Positions 8,725 to 16,871 of a DNA stretch of 64,000 nt are shown one piece after another. A program made the translations under genes and the position numbers. The DNA is from JAGVSR01 sp963786675 (GTDB lineage Bacteria > Pseudomonadota > Alphaproteobacteria > Rhizobiales > Hyphomicrobiaceae), in the NCBI GenBank assembly GCA_963786675.1, contig CAWAZY010000003.1, positions 124,001-188,000 on the forward strand, read 5' to 3'. The number at the start of each line of letters is the position of its first letter. The stretch's first letter is position 1. Below the pieces are notes generated by a model. That model was not told the origin of the DNA. It was given only the letters and a program-made list of their open reading frames with translations, and made no database searches.

Positions 8725-9329
8725 TTGACACTTGCTTCTCTCCCCGGCGATGCCAAGGACGCCAAGAAGGCGCTCCGCGCGACGATGAAGCAGGTGCGGG
8801 CGGAAGCCATCGCCAAGCACGGCCAGACGGCGGCCGATAAGCTCGCGGCCCAAGGGGATCGGGTTCGCGGGGCTGAGGCCACCGGCCTGGGTTTCCGGTT
8901 TTCTTGTCCATCGGCGAAGAGATCGATCCGGCCCCGCTCATGCTGCGCTTGGCGGGCGAGGGCTATGGGCTTTGTCTTCCGGTGATGGAGGCCAAGGGCA
9001 AGCCGCTCTTGTTCCGCGCTTGGTCGCCGGGCGATCCGCTGGAAGAAGTCATGTGGGGCATCCGCGAACCGCTGAAAACGGCGGCAGTGGTGGAGCCCGA
9101 TATCGTTCTCGGTCCCCTGCTGGCGTTCGATGTGCACGGCTACCGGCTCGGCTACGGGGGCGGTTTCTATGATCGCACGCTGGCCCGGTTGCGCGCCTTG
9201 AAGCCCGTCGTGGCCATCGGCATCGCGCTCGATGAGCAAAAGGTCGACGCGGTGCCGCACGCGGACTATGACGAGCGCTTGGATTGGGTCCTGACGCCGT
9301 CGGGCCCGCAGCGCGCAATGGACGTTTAA
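8725..9329 (+). CDS. ygfA: 5-formyltetrahydrofolate cyclo-ligase, two frame changes
   Basis: Converts 5-formyl-THF to 5,10-methenyl-THF using ATP. Segments in three successive frames join into one protein: KKALRATMKQVRAEAIAKHG (N-terminal helix), GIGFAGLRPPAWVSGFL, then SIGEEIDPAPLMLRLAGEG, FDVHGYRLGYGGGFYDRTL (the YGxGFYDR signature) and PHADYDERLDWVLTP. Frame changes lie in G4 at 8854-8857 and T4 at about 8899-8902; removing one base from each restores the family sequence exactly. The start is uncertain: TTG 8725 is the best candidate downstream of the 6S RNA, with an internal ATG at 8785. It abuts the YmdB-type gene (1-base gap). Confidence 0.8.
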
Positions 9330-10160
9330 ATGCGGCTTCTTTTCATCGGCGACCTCGTAGGCCGTTCCGGGCGGCGCGCCGTCGTCGACATGCTTCCCGG
9401 GCTGCGCACCAAGTGGGCGCTCGATTGCGTGGTGGTCAACGCCGAGAATGCGGCGGGCGGTTTCGGGATCACCGAGACGATCCTGGAAGATCTGTTGGAT
9501 GCCGGCGCCGATGCCGTGACGCTCGGCAATCACGCCTTCGATCAGCGCGAGGCGCTCGTCTTCATCAACCGGCAGCCCAAACTTGTGCGGCCGTTGAACT
9601 TTCCCAAAGGGACACCAGGGCGGGGCGCAGCACTCGTGCGTACCCAGTCGGGTGCGGATGTTCTCGTCATCAACGCGATGGGGCGCGTCTTCATGACGGA
9701 ACTCGATTGTCCGTTCCGCGCCATCGACAATGAACTGACGGCCTGTGTGTTGAAGCAGGGCGCGGATGCCATCCTGATCGATTTTCACGCCGAGGCGACC
9801 AGCGAGAAGCAGGCCCTCGGCGTGTTTGTCGACGGACGGGCGAGCGTGGTCGTGGGGACGCATACCCATGCCCCGACCGCGGACGAGCGCGTTCTGCCCG
9901 GCGGCACGGCATTCATGTCGGACGCAGGTATGAGCGGGGACTACAACTCGGTACTAGGTATGACGACCGAGGAGCCGGTCAATCGGTTCCTGACCCGCAT
10001 TCCGCGCGAGCGGTTCGAACCGGCGCTGGGTCCGGCGACGCTGTGCGGGCTGGCGGTGGAGATTGACGACAAGACCGGATTGGCGATCTGGGCGCGGGGT
10101 GTGCGCATCGGCGGGGTGCTGGCACCGTCGCCGTCATTGCCTTGGGATATCTCAGTCTAG
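9330..10160 (+). CDS. YmdB-family metallophosphoesterase (TIGR00282)
   Basis: A 276-residue calcineurin-like phosphodiesterase of the YmdB type, a family with 2',3'-cyclic nucleotide phosphodiesterase activity in Bacillus. Visible metal-site motifs in order: MRLLFIGDLVG, VVNAENAAGGFG, VTLGNHAFD, LIDFHAEATSEK, VVGTHTHAPTADE, and the family's DAGMSGDYNSVLGM. ATG at 9330 immediately after the ygfA stop, so probably co-transcribed with it. Cytoplasmic (no signal or membrane segment). The bacterial substrate here is not known. Confidence 0.9.
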   Translation: MRLLFIGDLVGRSGRRAVVDMLPGLRTKWALDCVVVNAENAAGGFGITETILEDLLDAGADAVTLGNHAFDQREALVFINRQPKLVRPLNFPKGTPGRGAALVRTQSGADVLVINAMGRVFMTELDCPFRAIDNELTACVLKQGADAILIDFHAEATSEKQALGVFVDGRASVVVGTHTHAPTADERVLPGGTAFMSDAGMSGDYNSVLGMTTEEPVNRFLTRIPRERFEPALGPATLCGLAVEIDDKTGLAIWARGVRIGGVLAPSPSLPWDISV

Positions 10161-10291
10161 GTTCGCCCAAACTCGTTTTGGCTGTCCGGTGGCTTTGGTG
10201 CGGGGGCACATAAAATGGCGGCTCGGCGCTCCTTTGGAGCCGACCGAGCCGCTGCACGGGGACAGTTCGAGTAACGTGGCATGCGTTTCAG

Positions 10292-10317
10292 GATGAGGAC
10301 GGGGCATCCTCCTCATC
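10292..10317. other. Short hairpin after the YmdB-type gene
   Basis: GATGAGGA pairs with TCCTCATC (8 bp, 10-base loop) 130 bases after the stop codon. There is no T run, so a terminator role is only possible. Confidence 0.35.
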
Positions 10318-10425
10318 GAGGCGACAGACCATACGGGTCCATCGAAATGGACTGCCTGCTGGGCAGCTCCGGCAGCCTTAAGTGAAGACGAATCATCTTC
10401 ACGGCCTGATCCTTGGCTTCAATGG

Positions 10426-10440
10426 TTAACAAAAGGTTAA
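10426..10440. promoter_or_regulatory. CtrA-type box upstream of yebC
   Basis: Perfect TTAA-N7-TTAA (TTAACAAAAGGTTAA), the palindromic recognition sequence of the alphaproteobacterial cell-cycle regulator CtrA, 90 bases upstream of the yebC start in the 370-base gap that separates it from the previous gene. Confidence 0.65.
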
Positions 10441-10529
10441 TACCCTGCCCGGAGCCGGTCTTGACCCGGACCGCCAGCCTCGCCCAAAAGACGGGATAGC
10501 CCGCAACAACTCCCATCCACGAGATCTCC

Positions 10530-11279
10530 ATGGCCGGCCATTCCCAGTTCAAGAACATCATGCACCGCAAGGGCAAACAGGACGCCATCAAGGCGAAGAT
10601 GTTTGCCAAGTTCGCGCGCGAAATCACGGTGGCTGCGAAAACCGGCACGCCGGACCCGGACATGAACCCCCGTCTGCGCCTCGCCATCCAGGCGGCACGG
10701 GCCGAGAACATGCCCAAGGACAACATCGAACGGGCCATCAAGAAGGCAGCCGGCAACGATCTCGCCAACTACGAAAACGTCCGCTACGAGGGCTATGCGC
10801 CGGGCGGTGTTGCCATCATCGTCGAAGCGCTGACCGATAACCGCAATCGTACCGGTGGCGTGGTGCGTTCGGTGTTCACCAAGTACGGCGGCAATCTGGG
10901 CTCGACCGGGTCGGTCAGCCACATGTTCGGGCATGTCGGCGAAATCAGCTTCAAGGCCTCCGCCGGATCGGCCGATACGGTGCTGGAAGCCGCCATCGAA
11001 GCCGGTGCCGATGATGCTGTCTCCGACGAGGCCGGGCACGTGGTGACCTGCGGCTTTGATTCACTCGGCACGGTCGCGGCGGCCCTGGAAGAGAAGCTCG
11101 GCGAGGCAGAAAGCGTGAAGCACGTCTGGCGGCCCACTCTCACGACAAGTGTCGAGGAGGACGCGGCGCAATCGATCCTGAAGATGATCGCCGCGCTGGA
11201 GGATGACGACGACGTGCAAAGCGTCTTCGCCAATTTCGAGATATCCGACGAAGTCATGAAGAAGCTGACCGCAGCCTAG
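10530..11279 (+). CDS. yebC: YebC/PmpR family protein
   Basis: A 249-residue cytoplasmic protein of the YebC family, annotated as transcriptional regulators and more recently linked to translation of difficult proline stretches. Diagnostic start AGHSQFKNIMHRKGKQD, then NMPKDNIERAIKKA, YEGYAPGGVAIIVE and GSVSHMFG. Length normal. ATG at 10530. YebC upstream of ruvC-ruvA is a classical gene order; here a small Cys-rich gene on the other strand intervenes. Confidence 0.95.
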   Translation: MAGHSQFKNIMHRKGKQDAIKAKMFAKFAREITVAAKTGTPDPDMNPRLRLAIQAARAENMPKDNIERAIKKAAGNDLANYENVRYEGYAPGGVAIIVEALTDNRNRTGGVVRSVFTKYGGNLGSTGSVSHMFGHVGEISFKASAGSADTVLEAAIEAGADDAVSDEAGHVVTCGFDSLGTVAAALEEKLGEAESVKHVWRPTLTTSVEEDAAQSILKMIAALEDDDDVQSVFANFEISDEVMKKLTAA

Positions 11280-11338
11280 GCGCGCACTTTAGCTGCGGGG
11301 CTCCAATGCGGCTGCGCGGTCAATCCGTTCCAGATGTC

Positions 11339-11611
11339 TCAAGCCGGAGACTTGCCGCCACAGCAGCCGCAACACCCGCAGCTGGCCTTCTTCTCGCCGC
11401 CGGTTTCAGGCTGGGCCGCATTGTCTTCGCCCGAATGCGATCCTTGATGCTCCGCCGGCTGGCCCGTTGATTTGGCCTTGGCGTCCGGCTTGGCGCACAT
11501 CATTTTCTTGGTCGCATTTGCAGCCGGCTTGTCGCTGCCGCAACACATCGCATGGGCTGGCAAGATGGAAGTGACGAAGACGAGGCAAATAGCAATCAAG
11601 TACTTGGCCAT
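11339..11611 (-). CDS. Small secreted cysteine-rich protein
   Basis: A 90-residue product: signal peptide (AICLVFVTSILPAHA), MCCGSDKP, a Lys/Ala/His-bearing hydrophilic middle (EHQGSHSGED) and a striking C-terminus SCGCCGCCGGKSP. Nine Cys in all, some also in MMCAKPD. The clustered Cys and His suggest metal binding (inference). ATG at 11611, divergent from ruvC. I know no characterised homologue. Confidence 0.75.
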   Translation of the reverse strand: MAKYLIAICLVFVTSILPAHAMCCGSDKPAANATKKMMCAKPDAKAKSTGQPAEHQGSHSGEDNAAQPETGGEKKASCGCCGCCGGKSPA

Positions 11612-11746
11612 GGCTTGATCCTGTTTTCCGTTGCGAAGGCCCCCAGGACCTTCGCGCTCTTGATGAGATCATACAACAGTATCTCCGGCCTTTGGAGAAG
11701 CCAAGGGACAGGGCTGCGAATCGCGGCGCGTGCTATGCGTGGCGAT

Positions 11747-12271
11747 ATGAGCAATACGCCGATCCGCATTCTGGGACTGGATCCTGGGCTTCGCCGCACC
11801 GGCTGGGGCATCATCGAGAGCGATGGTGTCCGGCTCAGTTACGTCGCGTCAGGCCTGATCACGTCGGCCAGCGACGACGATCTGGCCTACCGGCTGGCGG
11901 AGCTCTATCAGGGTATCCTGAGCGTGATCACGGCGCATACCCCGCGCGAGGCCGCCGTTGAAGAGACGTTCGTCAACGAGAACCCGCGCTCGACACTGAA
12001 GCTCGGTCAGGCCCGCGGCATGGCGCTGCTGGCCCCGGCCATGAAAGGCCTGACAGTCGCCGAGTACACGCCGAACCTGATCAAAAAGACCGTCGTCGGC
12101 GCGGGGCATGCCGAAAAGCACCAGATCCAGGCCATGATCGGTTTCTTGCTGCCGCGTGCCAAATTCGGCAGCGCCGACGAGGCTGACGCCCTGGCGATCG
12201 CCATCTGCCACGCCAGTCATCGCCAGTCGCGCGCCCTGGCCGCGCGTGTCGCCAAGGAGACCGCGCGATGA
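11747..12271 (+). CDS. ruvC: Holliday junction endodeoxyribonuclease RuvC
   Basis: Resolves Holliday junctions in complex with RuvAB. The 174-residue product begins ILGLDPGLRRTGWG (catalytic Asp at about 12), has AAVEETFVNENP (catalytic Glu) and DEADALAIAICHA (C-terminal Asp residues), in RNase H fold order. ATG at 11747; an in-frame extension upstream has no family similarity. The stop overlaps ruvA in ATGA, showing translational coupling. Confidence 0.96.
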   Translation: MSNTPIRILGLDPGLRRTGWGIIESDGVRLSYVASGLITSASDDDLAYRLAELYQGILSVITAHTPREAAVEETFVNENPRSTLKLGQARGMALLAPAMKGLTVAEYTPNLIKKTVVGAGHAEKHQIQAMIGFLLPRAKFGSADEADALAIAICHASHRQSRALAARVAKETAR

Positions 12272-12891
12272 TCGGCAAGCTCAGAGGCATCGTGGATGCG
12301 ATTGGCGAAAGTCATGCCATCATCGATGTTGGCGGTGTGGGCTACGAGGTTCAGCTGTCGGCGCGCACCCTGCGCCATCTCAAGGCCGGCGAGATGACGA
12401 GCCTGACCATCGATACGCATGTGCGCGAGGATGCGATCCGGCTGTATGGCTTCACCAGCGAGGTCGAGCGCAACTGGTTCCGTATCTTGCAGACCGTGCA
12501 GGGCGTCGGCTCCAAGGTGGCACTGGGCGTTCTCGGGATTATGTCCACGCACGATCTGGCCAATGCGATCGCGTTGCAGAATTCAGCCGCTGTCGAGCAG
12601 GCGCCCGGCGTCGGCAAGAAGCTCGCGCAGCGCATCGTGGCGGAACTGAAGGACAAGGCGCCAGCGCTATCCGTGGCGGGGCTTAACGTGCCGGGTTCAC
12701 CCTCGGCTGACACGCCGGGTCTGGGACCGGTCGAAGGGCAGGCGGCGGCGGAAGCCATCTCCGCGTTGTCGAACCTCGGCTACAATCCCGCCCAGGCCTC
12801 AGCTGCGGTCGCGGCCGCACTGAAAGACCTAGGTGCTGCTGCCGACACGGCGCAACTCATCCGGCGCGGGCTCAAGGAATTGGCGCGATAG
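12268..12891 (+). CDS. ruvA: Holliday junction branch migration protein RuvA
   Basis: Binds the four-way junction and loads RuvB. 207 residues: N-terminal OB fold (MIGKLRGIVDAIGESHAII, DVGGVGYEV), helix-hairpin-helix pair (QTVQGVGSKVALGVLG and APGVGKKLAQRIVAELKDK), and a C-terminal RuvB-binding domain after a Pro/Gly linker (EAISALSNLGYNPAQASAAV). ATG 12268 overlaps the ruvC stop. A 15-base tandem duplication spans its last codons and stop. Confidence 0.96.
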   Translation: MIGKLRGIVDAIGESHAIIDVGGVGYEVQLSARTLRHLKAGEMTSLTIDTHVREDAIRLYGFTSEVERNWFRILQTVQGVGSKVALGVLGIMSTHDLANAIALQNSAAVEQAPGVGKKLAQRIVAELKDKAPALSVAGLNVPGSPSADTPGLGPVEGQAAAEAISALSNLGYNPAQASAAVAAALKDLGAAADTAQLIRRGLKELAR

Positions 12892-12905
12892 GAATTGGCG
12901 CGATA
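12876..12905 (+). repeat. 15-bp tandem duplication over the ruvA stop codon
   Basis: GGAATTGGCGCGATA occurs twice head to tail (12876-12890 and 12891-12905), each followed by GG, so the TAG stop and the four codons before it are duplicated. The second copy is untranslated. Confidence 0.85.
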
Positions 12906-12944
12906 GGACCGGCCGCTTTGCGTGCTTCACAGGAGAACGTTCCC

Positions 12945-13172
12945 ATGACGCTGTCACGTCTGCTCACCGCCGCCGCGTTGGTCTGGCTCGCTTCGGCCGC
13001 CTATCTCGGTTTTCAGGGACTGCCGCAGATTCCGCTCGATGTCAGTGCTGCTGATCCGGCGACAGTCGACGCCTTGAACGCGGCGCGTCTGCAACACGGA
13101 TTGACCTACGCCGTTATCGGTTTGGCACCGCTCTTGCTGCTCGTCATCGCGCGCCGCATTTGGCGGCGCTAA
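12945..13172 (+). CDS. Small membrane protein between ruvA and ruvB
   Basis: A 75-residue protein from ATG 12945 with a good AGGAGA at 12931-12936. Two hydrophobic helices (LTAAALVWLASAAYLGF and YAVIGLAPLLLLVIA) flank a polar loop (DVSAADPATVDALNAARLQ), and it ends RRIWRR. The first helix could be an uncleaved signal anchor. No family recognised. It lies in the same direction as the ruv genes 50 bases after ruvA. Confidence 0.75.
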   Translation: MTLSRLLTAAALVWLASAAYLGFQGLPQIPLDVSAADPATVDALNAARLQHGLTYAVIGLAPLLLLVIARRIWRR

Positions 13173-13327
13173 TGGGACAAATCACCGGTGGGCGCCGTCC
13201 ATGGCTCTCAGCGAGCATATTGTTTTTGTTGCATTAATCACGTTTGCTAAGGTTTCGTTTACAGGTCTTGCCCAATTCTGAACTCCGCCGACACCAAAAC
13301 GCCGGTCCCGTTCAGGAGTGCGTAACG

Positions 13328-13709
13328 ATGATGATGCGACAGGCCGCCTTGGTGAGTGGCGACCCCGACGTCACCCTACCCGTGTCATCCAGCAGCGAAT
13401 CTCAAGACCGGCGATGGGCCCGCCGCAAGGAGGTTGCCACCGGTGCGCGAATTCTTCGGGGATGGTCTCTCCATCCCGCTGCCCTGCGTGGTGCGGGATT
13501 TGTCCTCGACGGGTGCCCGGCTCGAACTCGTAAAGTCCGACGGAAACTTGATCGGCGGCCGTGCGAAACTGCCGTCGGCCTTTACGCTGGTCATGCATAT
13601 GGACCGCATGGAAGTGGATTGCGCCATAGCCTGGCGCCGGTCGGGCATTGTGGGCGTCCGCTTCATCTCAACGCCCCGGCCGATTGGGCGCGCGGCGCGT
13701 ACCGTCTGA
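13328..13709 (+). CDS. PilZ domain protein, frameshifted
   Basis: A probable c-di-GMP receptor of about 126 residues. The first frame gives MMMRQAALVSGD then DRRWARRKEVATGARI (RxxxR binding motif); the second gives FGDGLSIPLPCVVRDLSSTG (the DxSxxG motif), ARLEL and VDCAIAWRRSGIVGVRFIS, the usual end of the PilZ barrel. The frame change is near 13450 (GAATTCTTC); one base fewer gives ARIFGDGLS. Upstream ATGs at 13331 and 13334 are alternatives. It is followed by a second PilZ gene of the same architecture. Confidence 0.75.
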
Positions 13710-13858
13710 GCACGCCGTCACCGCGACCAACGCGAGGTCATCACAAAGACAAGCGTTCAATTTCGATACGGCCTATCCGTGCGCGGGATATCTTATGAAT
13801 TGTCAACCAATTTGCGGTTAGATCGATCGCTGTGGCGCTGCAAAACGAGTTGACGGAT

Positions 13859-14254
13859 ATGTCCCTCAGGGATCGATACGCCAAGATTGCTCATCGGCCG
13901 CCGGCACCGGTGTTTCGCGCCGTACCCGATGAGCGCCGTTGGGCGCTGCGCAAAACCGGCATCATCGTCGCGTGCATCATGTCCGACCGCTTGGCGGGCG
14001 GCGTGAATTGCGTCGTTCGCGACATGTCGTCGACCGGCGCCCGTCTGGTTCTCAATCTCAGCCGGAACGACATCATCGTCTCCGCGCAAGACGTCCCGGC
14101 CACCTTCGTTTTGGCCATGGAGCGGGAGGGCATGGTCGTCGACTGCGAGACTATGTGGAGTTCCACCGATCAGGTCGGCGTGCGTTTCCTGTCGCATCTG
14201 CGTGCCGTGCCCAAGCGCCAGCCGATTCGGATCGCGGGCCCACGGCGCCGCTGA
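13859..14254 (+). CDS. PilZ domain protein
   Basis: A 131-residue cytoplasmic protein consisting of one PilZ domain: ERRWALRKTG (RxxxR), NCVVRDMSSTGARLVL (DxSxxG), then VDCETMWSSTDQVGVRFLS. Both c-di-GMP contact motifs are intact, so ligand binding is expected. Clear paralogue of the preceding gene. Start at ATG 13859; the GTG at 13832 would add nine residues. It ends 43 bases before ruvB. Confidence 0.85.
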   Translation: MSLRDRYAKIAHRPPAPVFRAVPDERRWALRKTGIIVACIMSDRLAGGVNCVVRDMSSTGARLVLNLSRNDIIVSAQDVPATFVLAMEREGMVVDCETMWSSTDQVGVRFLSHLRAVPKRQPIRIAGPRRR

Positions 14255-14297
14255 CGGCCCGCTTGACGGGGCGCGCGAATAGCGTCACGAACAAAAC

Positions 14298-15365
14298 ATG
14301 ACCGACAGGCTGATCTCATCGGCGAAACGCGAGGTGGACGCCTTTGAGGCGACGATCCGCCCGCAGTCCCTGGATGAATTCATCGGGCAGGAACAGGCCC
14401 GCGCCAATCTCAAGGTATTTATCCAGGCGGCGCGCGCGCGCGGTGACGCGTTGGATCACGTCTTGTTTGCCGGTCCACCGGGTCTTGGCAAAACGACTCT
14501 GGCGCAGATCATGTCCAAGGAACTCGGCGTCGGCTTCCGGGCCACATCGGGTCCGGTGATTTCGAAGGCGGGCGATCTGGCCGCCCTTCTCACCAACCTG
14601 GAAGAGCGCGACGTGCTCTTCATCGACGAGATCCACCGTCTCAATCCGGCGGTTGAAGAAATCCTCTATCCGGCCATGGAGGATTTCAAACTCGACCTCA
14701 TCATCGGCGAAGGCCCGGCCGCGCGGTCGGTGCGCATCGATCTGGCGAAATTTACCCTCGTCGGGGCGACGACGCGCGCGGGGCTCCTGACGACGCCGCT
14801 GCGTGACCGCTTTGGCATCCCCATTCGTCTGAACTTCTACTCGATCGACGAACTGGAGCATGTCGTCGTCCGCGGTGCGCGGGTTCTGGGCGCGCCGATG
14901 CGTGCGGATGGCGCGCGCGAGATCGCCCGCCGTGCCCGCGGCACGCCGCGTATCGCCGGCCGGCTGTTGCGCCGCGTCCGGGACTTTGCGGCCGTCGCCG
15001 GCGTGGAGATCATCGACGCGGGGATTGCCGACACCGCCTTGCGCGCCCTCGAAGTCGACAGCGAAGGCTTGGATGCCCTCGATCACCGCTATCTGACGTG
15101 CATTGCCAAGAACTACGAAGGCGGTCCCGTCGGTATTGAGACGATGGCCGCTGCCTTGTCCGAGCCGCGCGATGCGCTGGAGGAAATCGTCGAGCCGTAC
15201 TTGCTGCAGCAGGGCTTCATCGGTCGCACGCCGCGCGGCCGCGTTCTGACCTTGCGGGCGTGGCGGCACCTGGGGCTTTCCGGGCCGTCGCGCGCCTCGG
15301 TTCCGGATCTGTTTGCAGAGGGGTCCGAAGGGGACACCTCCGGCGGCGGAGCGGACGACGCGTGA
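14298..15365 (+). CDS. ruvB: Holliday junction branch migration ATPase RuvB
   Basis: AAA+ motor that drives branch migration with RuvA. 355 residues: ATIRPQSLDEFIGQEQ at the N-terminus, Walker A GPPGLGKTTLA (about 59-69), Walker B LFIDEIHRLN (about 107-116), sensor GATTRAGLL, and a C-terminal winged helix ending in QQGFIGRTPRGR. ATG at 14298. The stop overlaps the next gene's GTG (GTGA). Confidence 0.97.
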   Translation: MTDRLISSAKREVDAFEATIRPQSLDEFIGQEQARANLKVFIQAARARGDALDHVLFAGPPGLGKTTLAQIMSKELGVGFRATSGPVISKAGDLAALLTNLEERDVLFIDEIHRLNPAVEEILYPAMEDFKLDLIIGEGPAARSVRIDLAKFTLVGATTRAGLLTTPLRDRFGIPIRLNFYSIDELEHVVVRGARVLGAPMRADGAREIARRARGTPRIAGRLLRRVRDFAAVAGVEIIDAGIADTALRALEVDSEGLDALDHRYLTCIAKNYEGGPVGIETMAAALSEPRDALEEIVEPYLLQQGFIGRTPRGRVLTLRAWRHLGLSGPSRASVPDLFAEGSEGDTSGGGADDA

Positions 15366-16273
15366 TTTCCCGGCGCACTTTCCTCCAGGGTCTGGGTGCG
15401 ATGGCGCTGACCGGCGCGGGCCTGGCAGGCTACGCCATGGGGATCGAACCGCTCTACCGGTTGTCGGTCACGCGCTACCGGGTTGCGCCACCGAAATGGC
15501 CCGCTGGATTGTCTCTGCGCTTCGCGGTGATTGCCGATATTCACGCCTGCGAGCCGTATATGTCGCCGGCGCGGATCGAGGAGATTGTCGCCGTCGCCAA
15601 TGCCCAGGGCGCAGATGCGATCCTGTTGCTCGGCGACTATTCCGCCAGCCACAGGTGGCGGACCGCCGATGTACCCGCCAGCGTGTGGGCCTCGATTTTG
15701 GCTCAGGCCAAGGCGCCGCTCGGGGTCCATGCGGTGCTCGGCAATCACGACTGGTGGGACGACGCGGACGCGCAGCGCGATCGCAAGGGCCCGCCGTTCG
15801 GACGCCGCGCGCTCGAAGCGGCCGGTATCCCGGTCTACGAGAATGATGCCATCCGGCTGCAAAAGGATGGCCGACCGTTTTGGCTCGCCGGCCTCGGGGA
15901 TCAAGTGGCCTTCATCAGCGGCGTGACAAAGGGCTGGATGCAGTTTCAGGGCGTCGACGACCTGCCGGGCACGCTGGCCAAGGTGACGGATGATGCGCCG
16001 GTGATCCTGATGGCGCACGAACCGGATATTTTCGCGCGCATGTCCGATCGCGTGGCGCTGACGATTTCCGGCCACACGCACGGCGGGCAGGTGCGGCTGT
16101 TCGGCTGGTCGCCGGTCGTTCCGTCGGAGTTCGGCAACCGGTATGCCTATGGACACGTGCGTGAGGCCGGGCGCGATCTGGTGGTTTCCGGCGGGCTTGG
16201 GTGTTCCATCCTGCCCATTCGGTTGGGCGTTCCACCTGAAGTGGTCGTTATTGACGTAGGAGTTGACGCGTGA
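15362..16273 (+). CDS. Tat-exported metallophosphoesterase
   Basis: A 303-residue calcineurin-like phosphoesterase. The N-terminus ISRRTFLQGLGAMALTGAG carries a twin-arginine signal. Metal-site motifs follow: VIADIHAC, ILLLGDYS, VLGNHDWW, LMAHEPDIF and SGHTHGGQV, all five standard elements. Start at GTG 15362 overlapping the ruvB stop, and its own stop overlaps the ybgC start, so it links the ruv and tol operons by translation coupling. Related to YaeI-like enzymes; substrate not known. Confidence 0.88.
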   Translation: MISRRTFLQGLGAMALTGAGLAGYAMGIEPLYRLSVTRYRVAPPKWPAGLSLRFAVIADIHACEPYMSPARIEEIVAVANAQGADAILLLGDYSASHRWRTADVPASVWASILAQAKAPLGVHAVLGNHDWWDDADAQRDRKGPPFGRRALEAAGIPVYENDAIRLQKDGRPFWLAGLGDQVAFISGVTKGWMQFQGVDDLPGTLAKVTDDAPVILMAHEPDIFARMSDRVALTISGHTHGGQVRLFGWSPVVPSEFGNRYAYGHVREAGRDLVVSGGLGCSILPIRLGVPPEVVVIDVGVDA

Positions 16274-16743
16274 GTGAACCGGCAGATTGGCCTGATCTTG
16301 CGGGCCGGCTTTTCGACGATGCCACGGGCCGCTGGCATCGGCTGCCGGTGCGGGTCTATTTCGAGGATACGGACGCCGGCGGCATCGCCTACCACGCCTC
16401 CTACATCCGCTGGTGCGAGCGCGGGCGCACGGACTTCCTGCGGCTGCTGGGTACGGATTCCCGCCGCCTCATCGACGGATCGGACAGCCACGAGCCGGCA
16501 GCCTTCGTGGTCCGGCGGATGAATTGCGAGTTTCTCCGGCCGTCGCGGATGGACGATGTGCTCGAAGTCGAAACCCGGGTCAAAGACCTCGGCGGGGCGA
16601 GTGTCACCCTTCTCCAGGCCGTGAAGAATGGCGGCCGTGCGGTCTTCGAAGCCGAGGTGACGGTGGTCCTGGTGGCCGTTTCAGGCAAGCCGCTGCGGCT
16701 TTCGAGCGCCATTCGCACCGGGTTCAAGCCGGCCGGCGACTGA
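16270..16743 (+). CDS. ybgC: Tol-Pal associated acyl-CoA thioesterase YbgC
   Basis: A hot-dog fold thioesterase, first gene of most tol-pal operons. 157 residues with the signature VRVYFEDTDAGGIAYHASYI; the catalytic Asp at about 35 and His at about 42 are present. Then RMNCEFLRPSRMDDVLEVET, typical of the family. GTG start at 16270 overlapping the previous stop (GTGA). Confidence 0.93.
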   Translation: MSEPADWPDLAGRLFDDATGRWHRLPVRVYFEDTDAGGIAYHASYIRWCERGRTDFLRLLGTDSRRLIDGSDSHEPAAFVVRRMNCEFLRPSRMDDVLEVETRVKDLGGASVTLLQAVKNGGRAVFEAEVTVVLVAVSGKPLRLSSAIRTGFKPAGD

Positions 16744-16871
16744 GTTCGGTCAGACCGGTTGCAACCCTCTTCCCTGAACGGGAAGCAATGGTGTTTTCTC
16801 CCGTTGTGGACAAAGAACCAGTCCGGCCCGATGATAGGGACGGGGACGGAGTTTTGCGTACCGGGGAAGCC

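Noticed and set aside
8628..9869. A 413-codon open frame on the minus strand
   Set aside because: It lies antisense to ygfA, the YmdB-type gene and part of the 6S RNA, all of which are well supported; its product has no recognisable family and the composition is that of a high-GC shadow frame.
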